A DNA stretch of 13,525 nucleotides from assembly GCA_025457805.1 (NCBI GenBank), contig JALOTR010000147.1, positions 1-13,525 of the forward strand. Direction: 5' to 3'. Shown piece by piece: positions 1 to 7,764 of the stretch. Position 1 is the stretch's first letter; every line of letters begins with the position of its first letter. This DNA comes from Akkermansiaceae bacterium. Its GTDB lineage: Bacteria > Verrucomicrobiota > Verrucomicrobiia > Verrucomicrobiales > Akkermansiaceae. The notes beneath the pieces are model-generated. The model was not told the origin of the DNA, made no database searches, and worked only from the letters and a program-made list of their open reading frames with translations. Made by a program: the position numbers and the translations under genes.

Positions 1-1
1 C

Positions 2-661
2 CAAACTCTCTCGCTCGGTGTGGGAAATCTGTGGCGCTGGGTCTTCAATCCGAAGGCGGAATATGATAACAATGCGTATGATCGTTTTTGGGATCAACTC
101 ACCCTCTGGCTGCTTGCCAATGGCGGCGTGACTCCGGTGGAAGGTTATAGTTTGCGTGCTGACACCTCCAACCTGCCGCTGGGGGAAACCATCCGCCTGC
201 GCTTCGGTGCCCATGGCATCGAGCCGCCAGCCGCGCCACCCACCATTGCGATCACCAAGGATGAGGTGCCGGTGACCACGCTCACCTTCACTCCGGGCGA
301 GGACCCCGCCTTGTTTCTTGCCGAGCTGACACCACGCGCGACGGGACGTTACAGCGCGAAGATGGTGGCACCGGATGGCAAAACGATGACCACGCACTTC
401 ATGGTATTCCGCGAAGATATGGAATCCACGGAAACCGCGATGGACCGTGGATACCTCGAACAACTCTCCAAGGCATCCGGCGGCCGGATGCTCGATCCCT
501 CGGAAATTGCCAAGGTCGTGGATGACCTTCTCCGCGGCAGCTCCGAGCAAGCTCCGCTCATTCGCCGCGTGCCACTTTGGGACAATCCATGGATTTATGT
601 GCTTCTTTGTTTCCTGCTGGGTGTGGAATGGTATATTCGACGCCGCTGGGGATTGACTTGA
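2..661 (+). CDS. VWA/BatA-like large membrane protein, C-terminal 219 residues (5' end outside window)
   Basis: The frame is open from the first complete codon at 2, so the gene starts upstream of the window; the GTG at 20 is only an internal Val. The visible part has a beta-rich Ig-like stretch (about residues 35-140). Then comes a segment with the pattern EQLSKASGGRMLDPSEIAKV (about 152-171), which resembles the 'is it a true/complete set' tail of VWA and glutamine-amidotransferase-like membrane proteins in PVC bacteria. It ends with one membrane helix (about 196-211, after PLWDNPW) and a cytoplasmic RRRWGLT tail. This 'LW.sPw + TM + RRR' ending is typical of that family. The DUF4175-like gene begins 16 bases downstream, so the two are probably co-transcribed. 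Family assignment rests on the C-terminal pattern only, because the diagnostic N-terminal domains are not visible. Function is unknown; the family is usually found with MoxR/BatA-type genes. Confidence 0.75.
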   Translation, partial: QTLSLGVGNLWRWVFNPKAEYDNNAYDRFWDQLTLWLLANGGVTPVEGYSLRADTSNLPLGETIRLRFGAHGIEPPAAPPTIAITKDEVPVTTLTFTPGEDPALFLAELTPRATGRYSAKMVAPDGKTMTTHFMVFREDMESTETAMDRGYLEQLSKASGGRMLDPSEIAKVVDDLLRGSSEQAPLIRRVPLWDNPWIYVLLCFLLGVEWYIRRRWGLT

Positions 662-677
662 TCCTTCATTTGATTTC

Positions 678-3566
678 ATGAACTCCGAACCTCCAACCCG
701 CGAGCCTGTGCTTGAAACCCTGCGTCAAGCCGCAGCGGTGCATGCACGCCATCGTGCGATGGGCTTCATGCTGCGCGCTGCGCTGTGGCTGGTGGCCGCG
801 GTGCCGATTCTGTTGGTTGCGGATGTGTTGATGCATTTTTCCGAGACCCTGCGCATCGCCGGAGTGGTCGCGGTGGGGATTGCTTTTCTAACAGTTTTTG
901 CGGTGGCCATCGGTCTCGCCTGTTTTGCAAAGCCGCCGATGTTGCGGATTGCGCGTTTGTTGGAATCGAGAAATCCGGAGCTCGGTTCCAAGTTGGTGAA
1001 CATCCTTCAACTCGATGCGGATTCCCAAAGCGAATCCGCCGCTCCGCTCACGCGCGAGTTGGCAAAGCGCGCCGTGGCGGATGCGGGGAAGGCGCTCGAT
1101 CTTTCGTCGCTGCCACCCCTCGCCCGCGAGCCGCGTTTGCCGCGCCGCGCTCTGCATGCGGCAGTGGCACTGGGATTACTGGCTTTGTTGTCGATTTTTG
1201 GTGGACAGCACGTGCACAACCAATGGCTGCGTTTCGTCGATCCCTATGGCGATCATCCGCCGTTTTCACTCACTCATCTGGAAATCCTGCAACCCATCGC
1301 CGGAGCCAAAGTACTCTTCGGCGGCGAGTGCACGGTGGAAGTGCGGGCGAGCGGACATCAACCGCAGCAGCTATTTCTAACAGCCACGCCGATCGATGGC
1401 ATCACCCCGCCCGTCACGCTGCCGATGTCTGCACGCGGCGATGGCACATTTGTCGCACGCTTGGAAAACATCCGCCACGCCGTGGAACTCACCGCCCACA
1501 CGGCGGATGAAGGTAGCCGCAGTCACAAACGATTGTTAGATTTGATTCTCATCCCGCAGATTGGCAGTGCCACCGCCACCATCATTCCGCCGGTTTATAC
1601 CGGGCAGAAAGAACGGGAGACGCCTTATCGATTCACCGCATTGCAATTGCTCGAAGGCACCAAAGTCAAATTTTCCATCAACTCCAACCGCCCGCTCGGT
1701 GAAGGAAAGATGTTGTTTGAAGGAGCCGATCCCAACTCCGTCACCCACCCGCTGCAACCCGCCGCCGAAGGACCGGGCGATCGTGCGCTTGCGGAAATCA
1801 TCGCCACGCAATCCGGCCGATTGACCTTCTCTCTGGTGGATATGGAGGGAAATGCCGCGGACGAATCGCCAACCGCCACGCTCACCGTGAGCCGCGATCA
1901 ACCGCCTGCCATCGCCATCACCGTGCCGGAACAGGATGCGCTCGTGGTGGAAGGTCTCAGCATCCCCATCGTGGTGGATGCGACGGATGATTATGGACTG
2001 CGCTCGATGCGGCTGCATGTGGGAATCAATGAGATATTTCAAAGCATCGATCCGGTGACCTTCGATGCGCCGGACACCCGCCGCCATCGGCTCACCCATA
2101 CGCTCGACCTTGCCAAGGCAGGTGCGAAGGCAGGCGACAAGGTGATCGTCTTCGCCGAAGCCGTGGACACCCGACCGGAGCCGCAGATGACGCGTACGGC
2201 GACTCGGCGGATGGAAATCATTACCGAGGCGGATTACAATGATCGCCTGCGCCAGGAAGCGGACGTCGCCAAAATCGCGGGCAAATACGAGCGCTTGCTG
2301 GATCGTTTCCAGGAACAGATCAACGAGCAGAAACGCATCGAGGAGAAACTAGCAGAGCTTCGCAAAAAGGCGGCGGCAGGTGAGGACAAGGAGCAGGTTC
2401 TAACAGAATTCGCCGAGGCCTTCGCCGATCAGGCGCACCTTAACGAGCGTCTCGAACGCATGGCGGAGGAGATGAATGAATTCGGCCGCGAGAATCCGGT
2501 CTATGATTTTGAAAAGGAGTTGGAAGAGAAACTCAAACAACAGGCCCAAGCCATCCGCGAGTCCGTGAAGGAAAATCGCGAACAAGCCGAGCAAGCCGCC
2601 GAAAAAGGTCCGCCGCCGCCTGAAGCACCATCGCCGGAAATGATGGAGGAAATGGAAAAGGCCGCCACCGCGCAACGCGAACGCTTGCAAGGCGGCAGTG
2701 ATAAGGCCGAGCAGGAAATCCGCGAGCCACTTGAGGACCTCGCACAACTTCACGAGCTGATGAAGGATTTCAATCGCTTCAAAGATCTCGCTGAAGAGCA
2801 ACGCGAACTCGCCGAGCAATCGAAAGCCTACGAAAACAAAGCCCAACTCAATGCGGAAGACCGCCTCGCCCTGCGCGACATGGGTGCACGCCAACGCGAT
2901 CTTGCGCAGAAGCTCGATCAGCTTGAAGAAAAACTCCGCCACGATGCGGAAGCCGCGAAAGAGAAATTTCCGGAAGCCGCGACCAGTGCCGAGCAACTCG
3001 CGGATCAGATGGATTCCGCCGGCATGTCCGGCCTCGCCCGCAAGGCGGCGCAGAGCATGCTCGACGCCAAGGGTGGCGACTCCCATGCGCAGGCAAAGAA
3101 CCTTCAGGAAGAAATGGACCGCCTCTTCGAAGAAGCCGCTCAGCCCGGTCAACAAGGACTTGCCCAAGGGCTGGATCGCGCACTGCGGCTCCAGCGCGGC
3201 ATGAACCCCGGCGACTCGATGCGGCAGATGCAGTTGTCACGGAACTTCCGTCCGCTCCCCAGCGAGGGTCAGAGCGGTGCGGGCATGGGCGGTTTCATGG
3301 CCTCCTCCGCGATGGATGCCAACCCGATGATGATGGGCGGCGAGAGCCTGATGGATGGTGCCATCGCCGGTGCCATTTCCGGCCGCGGTGATGAGGGTGG
3401 CTCCGGTCAGGCTGGCGCGCCCACCGCAAAAATCGATACACCGGATGAGGCGAAGGTGGATGCCCAATCCGCCCGCCGCACGACCACGCCGGGATCCAGC
3501 ACGCTTTTGATGGAATATGAAAAAGTCGCCGATGCCTATTTCCGCAGGCTCACCACCCAACCTTGA
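678..3566 (+). CDS. DUF4175-like membrane protein with long charged helical region
   Basis: This 962-residue protein begins with ATG 16 bases after the preceding stop, without a Shine-Dalgarno sequence. Residues 29-52, 59-83 and 157-175 are hydrophobic membrane helices. The next ~340 residues look like beta-rich extracytoplasmic domains (for example the PPAIAITVPEQD stretch near residue 410). From about 515 to 835 the chain is dominated by Glu, Lys, Gln, Arg and Ala, with long uninterrupted helices that should form coiled coils. The tail (about 860-915) is rich in Gly, Met and Ser. Three N-terminal helices, a beta region and a charged helical C-terminal half match the DUF4175 proteins of PVC and other Gram-negative bacteria, which commonly sit beside VWA/BatA-like and DUF4159 genes, as here. 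The molecular role is unknown; a scaffold spanning the envelope is a reasonable guess. Four copies of the TCTAACA motif lie inside the gene. Large reverse-strand ORFs opposite the helical region are shadows. Confidence 0.85.
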   Translation: MNSEPPTREPVLETLRQAAAVHARHRAMGFMLRAALWLVAAVPILLVADVLMHFSETLRIAGVVAVGIAFLTVFAVAIGLACFAKPPMLRIARLLESRNPELGSKLVNILQLDADSQSESAAPLTRELAKRAVADAGKALDLSSLPPLAREPRLPRRALHAAVALGLLALLSIFGGQHVHNQWLRFVDPYGDHPPFSLTHLEILQPIAGAKVLFGGECTVEVRASGHQPQQLFLTATPIDGITPPVTLPMSARGDGTFVARLENIRHAVELTAHTADEGSRSHKRLLDLILIPQIGSATATIIPPVYTGQKERETPYRFTALQLLEGTKVKFSINSNRPLGEGKMLFEGADPNSVTHPLQPAAEGPGDRALAEIIATQSGRLTFSLVDMEGNAADESPTATLTVSRDQPPAIAITVPEQDALVVEGLSIPIVVDATDDYGLRSMRLHVGINEIFQSIDPVTFDAPDTRRHRLTHTLDLAKAGAKAGDKVIVFAEAVDTRPEPQMTRTATRRMEIITEADYNDRLRQEADVAKIAGKYERLLDRFQEQINEQKRIEEKLAELRKKAAAGEDKEQVLTEFAEAFADQAHLNERLERMAEEMNEFGRENPVYDFEKELEEKLKQQAQAIRESVKENREQAEQAAEKGPPPPEAPSPEMMEEMEKAATAQRERLQGGSDKAEQEIREPLEDLAQLHELMKDFNRFKDLAEEQRELAEQSKAYENKAQLNAEDRLALRDMGARQRDLAQKLDQLEEKLRHDAEAAKEKFPEAATSAEQLADQMDSAGMSGLARKAAQSMLDAKGGDSHAQAKNLQEEMDRLFEEAAQPGQQGLAQGLDRALRLQRGMNPGDSMRQMQLSRNFRPLPSEGQSGAGMGGFMASSAMDANPMMMGGESLMDGAIAGAISGRGDEGGSGQAGAPTAKIDTPDEAKVDAQSARRTTTPGSSTLLMEYEKVADAYFRRLTTQP

Positions 3567-3569
3567 CCT

Positions 3570-4220
3570 ATGAAATCGCTGCTTCTCCTTCTCATTGCAA
3601 GCTGCCTCTGCCGCGCGGCGAGTCCGTCGTTTGATTGGAACTCGGAAGTCATCCATTGCGGCAATCTCGTCTATGGCAACAACCAGACATCCGTGTGTTT
3701 CGCCGATACTTTTCTAACAGACGCCGCCAAGGAAACCGGCCTGCGGATTTCCCCGCGCTTTGCCCGCATCGAGCTGGCGAAGAATGATGTTTTCAACACT
3801 CCTCTCTGCATCTTCACCGGTGAGGGGAACTTTTCCCTCAAGGACGCGGAACGAGCCAACCTCCGGCGTTATCTGGAAAATGGCGGCTTCGTGCTCGCAA
3901 GTCCGGGTTGCTCGAACTCGGATTGGAATGGTGCCTTCCGCCGCGAGATCGCGCTCGCACTGCCGGGATACGAGTTGAAACAAATCGCCATGGACCACGC
4001 GATTTTCTCCACCGTCAAACGCATCCGCAGCCTCTCGGTGAAAGGCCGCACGACTTATCTCCAAGGCATCTTCGTCAATGGCCGCCTCGCGCTGGTTTAT
4101 TCCCCGGAAGGCCTCAACAACGCCTCCAATGCCAAGGGCTGCTGCTGTTGCGGCGGCGCGGAAATCAGCGAGGCGCGGGAAGTGAATGTCAACGCCGTGG
4201 CCTATTCGCTACTCCACTGA
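3570..4220 (+). CDS. DUF4159-like secreted protein
   Basis: 216 residues, starting with ATG four bases after the preceding stop, so almost certainly translated with the DUF4175-like gene. The N-terminus MKSLLLLLIASCLCRAAS is a short export signal. It also contains I-A-S-C, which fits a lipobox with Cys12 as a possible lipidation site, although the hydrophobic core would be short for a lipoprotein; cleavage by signal peptidase I after CRAA is the alternative. The body resembles DUF4159 in its order of elements: a 'PLCIFTGEGNFSL' stretch, then 'LRRYLENGGFVLAS' (a helix leading into 'GGfl..' as in glutamine-amidotransferase-like folds), and a C-terminal 'NAVAYSLLH'. Residues 191-194 are four consecutive cysteines followed by GG, possibly metal-binding or disulfide-forming. 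DUF4159 proteins lie next to VWA/BatA-like and DUF4175 genes in many PVC genomes. No enzymatic function is established. Confidence 0.8.
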   Translation: MKSLLLLLIASCLCRAASPSFDWNSEVIHCGNLVYGNNQTSVCFADTFLTDAAKETGLRISPRFARIELAKNDVFNTPLCIFTGEGNFSLKDAERANLRRYLENGGFVLASPGCSNSDWNGAFRREIALALPGYELKQIAMDHAIFSTVKRIRSLSVKGRTTYLQGIFVNGRLALVYSPEGLNNASNAKGCCCCGGAEISEAREVNVNAVAYSLLH

Positions 4221-4241
4221 ACTCTTTGTTAGATAAAACTT

Positions 4242-5630
4242 TTGAAAACCATCCTCCGCATCCTGCTCGTATTCGCGCTGGTGGCCGCCGCCACCTTCGC
4301 GGTGATTCATTATAGTGGTGACACGGGCAAACCGCCCTTTGCCGGCAGGCTGACCATTCATTTCACCTGCGACGCCTCCGGCCGCCTGGAACCTTGCGGA
4401 TGTTTCACCGGCCAGCATGGCGGACTCACCCGCTTGCGCACCTGGTTGGAGGAACAAAAAATGACCAACCCGGTCATCAAGCTCGACGCCGGAGGTGCCA
4501 TCGCCGGTGTCGCCGATCATGATATCATTCAATACCGATACATGACCCGCGCCTATGCCACCATGGGCTTTGCCGCTCTCAACATGGGCGGCCGCGAGGC
4601 GATGGTGCCGGCGGAAACCATCACCACCCTCGCCAAATCCTCACCCGTCCCGCTGCTCAGCGCGTCGCTCGTCCGCGCGGATGACCGCAAGCCCTTGCTC
4701 GATGCTTACCGGATCCTCGATGTGGAAGGCCTCCGCGTGGGGGTGCTGGGTTTGGTTTCCCCCAAGAGCGTGCCCACACCGGGCGAGGGCGTGGCGGTGT
4801 TGAGCTTGAATGAAGCGGTGGACCGCCACCTGCCCGAACTCGCGGCGAAGACCGATTGCATCATCCTGCTTGCCTTCGCGGATGAAAATGAGATGCGCCG
4901 CCTGGCCAAGGATTATTATGAATTTGCCCTCATCCTCGGCGGTGATGTTCCGGGTCCCACGCAGGAAGTGCTGCGTGAGAATGATTCGATGATTTTGTTC
5001 ACCACCAATCAGGCCCGCACCGTCGGCACGCTGGCGGCGACGGTTTCCGGAACGGATCGCAAGCGCCTCATCGATCCCGCTTATGAGATCCAATTGTTAT
5101 GGGATGAAATTCCGCAACACGAGGAACTCATGGCCATGGTGAGGGAATACCGCACCGAGATCCGCAAGACGCCGCTGGCCATCGATGATCCCAAGACCGT
5201 GGATCCCAACGCGATTCCCGGCGTGGCCAGCACCGCGACTTATGTAGGCTCCGCCGCATGTAAGACCTGTCATTTGAAGGATTATGAAATATGGGAAAAA
5301 TCCGGCCATGCCCATGCTTTCGAAACGCTTGTGAAGAATGGCTCGGATGCGGATCCGCATTGCATTTCCTGTCATACCATCGGCTTCGGCAAACCCTCCG
5401 GCTATCGCAGGCCCATGGGCAGCGGATCGATGGTGGATGTGGGTTGTGAGTCATGCCATGGCCCGGCCAGCGAGCACATCGCCAAATACGTGCACGGCAA
5501 ACCCACCCAATTCAAGTTCCGCCCGCTGGGCCCCGGCGATTGCAAGACCTGCCACTATGGCGAATTCTCACGCCCCTTCGAGTGGGACAAGTTTTGGCCC
5601 GGCATCGCGCATGGCAAGAATGTGAAGTGA
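4242..5630 (+). CDS. UshA-like domain fused to tetraheme cytochrome c, periplasmic
   Basis: 462 residues. The start is TTG at 4242: an in-frame TAG at 4230 leaves no better upstream codon, and the TTG gives a clean signal/anchor (MKTILRILLVFALVAAATFA). Residues about 35-300 follow the 5'-nucleotidase/metallophosphatase (UshA) plan, with FTCDASGRLEPCGC near 40-53 and 'VGVLGLVSP' near 168-176. The 'LEPCGC' motif is characteristic of the UshA-like protein families found with cytochromes. The usual metal-site motifs are altered: the DxH position reads DAS, GNHE reads GGRE, and GHxH reads GGDVP, so phosphoesterase activity is doubtful. The C-terminal third has four CxxCH heme sites: C340-H344, C374-H378, C402-H406 and C434-H438, spaced like cytochrome c554-type proteins. 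An electron-transfer or redox-sensing role outside the cytoplasmic membrane is inferred. It lies 21 bases after the DUF4159 gene and meets the AsmA-like gene tail to tail. Confidence 0.87.
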   Translation: MKTILRILLVFALVAAATFAVIHYSGDTGKPPFAGRLTIHFTCDASGRLEPCGCFTGQHGGLTRLRTWLEEQKMTNPVIKLDAGGAIAGVADHDIIQYRYMTRAYATMGFAALNMGGREAMVPAETITTLAKSSPVPLLSASLVRADDRKPLLDAYRILDVEGLRVGVLGLVSPKSVPTPGEGVAVLSLNEAVDRHLPELAAKTDCIILLAFADENEMRRLAKDYYEFALILGGDVPGPTQEVLRENDSMILFTTNQARTVGTLAATVSGTDRKRLIDPAYEIQLLWDEIPQHEELMAMVREYRTEIRKTPLAIDDPKTVDPNAIPGVASTATYVGSAACKTCHLKDYEIWEKSGHAHAFETLVKNGSDADPHCISCHTIGFGKPSGYRRPMGSGSMVDVGCESCHGPASEHIAKYVHGKPTQFKFRPLGPGDCKTCHYGEFSRPFEWDKFWPGIAHGKNVK

Positions 5631-5636
5631 TAGTTA

Positions 5637-6931
5637 TCATCTCGCAGGCTGCCTGAGCTGCATCACGGGGCCCTCTTTTCCAATTTGGAGATAGATTTGT
5701 TGAAGGTTGCCAAAGGCCTGCAAATCGAAAGCCGAGCGCTGCGACGTGGACAGCGGCGTCATCGGGATGCCGGATTGGTTTTGGAAAATGCGGTTCACGA
5801 TTCCTTCCACATTCGCCGGCGGAGCGACCACTCGCAACGCTGCGGCGATGCGTCCATCGGCGAGCACGGTGGCATTGCCGAGAAATGATAACTCATCTCC
5901 AATCAAACGCGCATCCACACAGGACAGCAGACCACCCCGCAGCACGACGATTGCCGAACCGCGATCGAATGCCGCCTGCTGTCCCCCAACCTTGCCGGCA
6001 GGCTCCTTCGCCTCCGCCACAAAATCGCCCTGCCACGATTGCGGCGCAAGCAAGAGCCCGCGAAATCTCGCGCTGGCTGCCATCTTCGCCGCCTTCGCCT
6101 CGTAAGCTTCCGGCAGCTTGAAATCGCCGGGTGCCTGCTCGGGAAGGCGCATCTCGATCTGAAGCGGCAGGCCTTGAACAAGGCCGATCTGGGCGGCGAG
6201 TTGATATTGGAATTCGCCCCAATCGCTGAGTTTTCCTTCCATCGGTTTCACCGCAAGAAAGGGCGCGCGCCATTGGAGAACCGGGCGGAAATCGCGGACG
6301 AGTTCACGGTCGGCAATCCGGATGGTTCCGATTTCAAGCACCGACTCCGCATTGCCACCCGCCACCGGAATCGAGCCGCGAATGCCGCTCGTTTGAAACC
6401 ATAACTTCTTGTTAGATGCGGAGAGAAGCGTGAACGATGCATCCTTCACATGAATCCATGCCGTGGGTGCCGTGGAAACCGGTGGCGGTTCGGCAGGCGG
6501 AACAGGCGCTGCGGGTGTCACTGGTGCAGCCACTGGGGGTGGCGAATCCGCAGCAGGTGGAGTCGGCTGTGGAACCGCAACTTGCAGCGGCGGCGCGGGC
6601 TGGGAAGGCGCGCGTGATTTTGCAATCTCTGCCAGCAACTCTACCGGCACGACCCAATGCGGTTGATCGAGCGTGATGGAGTTCAGCTCCAACTTGCCTC
6701 GCAACCATGCTTTCCAAACCGGGCTCAGGCCAATTCTTTGGATTTTCATCAATGGCTCCCCCACCCCTTTCCTCAAGGGCGGCGGCTGGAGCAATCTCAC
6801 CTCGTATATCTGCAATCCATTCCACGGCAAAAAGGTGGCTCCACCCACACTTGCCTCAAGACGCGTGCGCTCCTGGATCTTGCGGGCCAGTTCTTCCAGC
6901 GTTTGGCGCGCTTGGGGGATCCTTCTTCCAT
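5637..6931 (-). CDS. AsmA-like protein; start uncertain, probable frameshift near 6914-6918
   Basis: The downstream frame (about 420 residues) has the opening pattern of AsmA-family proteins: a helix 'LEELARKIQERTRLEASVGG', then 'GLQIYEVRLLQPP', a line ending 'LRGKLELNSITL', and later beta repeats ('VLEIGTIRIADRE', 'ALRVVAPP'). A Pro/Ala-rich linker of about 50 residues separates the first block from the rest. The family usually acts in envelope lipid or outer-membrane homeostasis from the periplasmic side, anchored by an N-terminal membrane helix. No such helix is present here. The frame stays open upstream to an ATG at 7175, but that part overlaps the next gene and is Arg-rich nonsense. An ATG at 6931 lies three bases after the upstream stop but is in another frame; it would read into the AsmA frame if one base were added to the five-G run at 6914-6918. 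Otherwise the first plausible in-frame start is CTG at 6899. Confidence 0.6.
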
Positions 6932-6934
6932 GAA

Positions 6935-7678
6935 TTACTTCTTCTTGGCTGGCGTCGCCGCTTTCGAGGCAGCCGGTTTTGCCTGACCTGTCTTGCCCAG
7001 CGGGAAACGGACGACGAGCGACTTGTCGAGCAAGCGTGTGCCTTCCGTGGAAAGTTCCTGCACGCGGTAAACGATGATCCCATACTGATTCCCGGCGAAA
7101 CGGCCGAGGGCGACGTTTTCCTTGGTTTTGCCGAGTCCGGTCTCCTCCTCGAATTTCCACTCCGCTCCCGACCACTCACCAAGGATGCTGTTGGCGTCCG
7201 CCTTGATGTCATCGATGCGCTTGAGGTCTCCGTTGGGCGAACGGAAGACGTCTTCTTTTTCTGAATATCTCAAGGTGGAAATCGTACTCGCGCCGCCAGT
7301 CGATGTGATCGACCAGGTGCCACCCGCGCTCTGGCGGAGATTGAGCATGACTTCCTCCATGGCCTTGAATTCCCGCTTGTTCCAAAGCGCGAGATAGTCC
7401 GCGTATTCTTCCTTGGTCAGACCCAGGCGCTCGTCGTAGGGCAACGGAATGCCCGGCTTGCTCTGCTTGGAAAACTCGCGGAACCACTTGGGATCCTTGC
7501 GCGCCGCGGACTCGACCTTGGCGAGGTATTTGTCCATCTCCTTGGGCGGGATCACCATCCCAATCTGCCCTTTCACCGGCACATCCTGCTGGAACAATCC
7601 ACTGAATACCTTCGGCGCTTCCGCAGCGGCGAACGAGGTGACAAGCGAAACAACAAGGAGCGGGGCAAGGAATTTCAT
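6935..7678 (-). CDS. Secreted protein of unknown function
   Basis: 247 residues from the ATG at 7678. The frame remains open 35 codons further upstream, but this ATG opens directly into a Sec signal peptide (MKFLAPLLVVSLVTSFAAAEA, cleavage likely after AAA at about residue 19), so it is chosen. The mature protein has a helical half with a 'GLTKEEYADYLALWNKREF' stretch (about 85-103). A half with short beta-like segments follows (about 115-225: 'GTWSITSTGG', 'YGIIVYRVQEL', 'SLVVRFPLG'), and the tail is Lys/Ala/Pro-rich (KPAASKAATPAKKK). I do not recognise a family; the middle 'W.. g..tWsits' and 'Y.i.vYRV' strands suggest a small lipocalin-like or beta-barrel domain, but that is a guess. The stop codon is followed three bases later by an ATG, which suggests that the AsmA-like gene was meant to be translated in tandem. 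There is no Shine-Dalgarno sequence. Confidence 0.75.
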   Translation of the reverse strand: MKFLAPLLVVSLVTSFAAAEAPKVFSGLFQQDVPVKGQIGMVIPPKEMDKYLAKVESAARKDPKWFREFSKQSKPGIPLPYDERLGLTKEEYADYLALWNKREFKAMEEVMLNLRQSAGGTWSITSTGGASTISTLRYSEKEDVFRSPNGDLKRIDDIKADANSILGEWSGAEWKFEEETGLGKTKENVALGRFAGNQYGIIVYRVQELSTEGTRLLDKSLVVRFPLGKTGQAKPAASKAATPAKKK

Positions 7679-7764
7679 GGGGATGCGGGAAGGAAACTGA
7701 CTCCACCCACGCCGGAACTCAAGCGGCGATTGCGTTGGCGTGCGGAGGCTTTCCACCTCACGGC

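Larger units (their letters stand above)
887..6416. repeat. Seven scattered copies of a 7-base motif, TCTAACA
   Basis: Copies on the + strand: 887-893, 1376-1382, 2399-2405 and 3713-3719, all as TTCTAACAG except that 2399 reads GTTCTAACAG. Copies on the - strand (TGTTAGA in the text): 1534-1540, 4227-4233 and 6410-6416, all as ATCTAACAA in motif orientation. Five are within the DUF4175-like or DUF4159-like genes, one is in the spacer before the cytochrome gene and one is in the AsmA-like gene. By eye, the only other CTAA/TTAG in the window is at 11856-11859. This entry spans the interval holding the copies, not a continuous repeat. Confidence 0.75.

Noticed and set aside
2400..3167. A 255-codon - strand open frame rich in Phe and Leu, resembling a membrane protein
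   Set aside because: It is the reverse of the Glu/Lys/Gln-rich helical region of the DUF4175-like gene (GAG/GAA/AAG read backwards as CTC/TTC/CTT), which creates false hydrophobicity.
5645..5655. CAGGC-T-GCCTG inverted repeat as a terminator
   Set aside because: The loop would be one base, it lies inside the AsmA-like coding end, and no T-run follows.
6938..7175. N-terminal extension of the AsmA-like frame to an ATG at 7175
   Set aside because: It overlaps about 240 bases of the secreted-protein gene, and the translated stretch is Arg-rich with no AsmA character or membrane helix.
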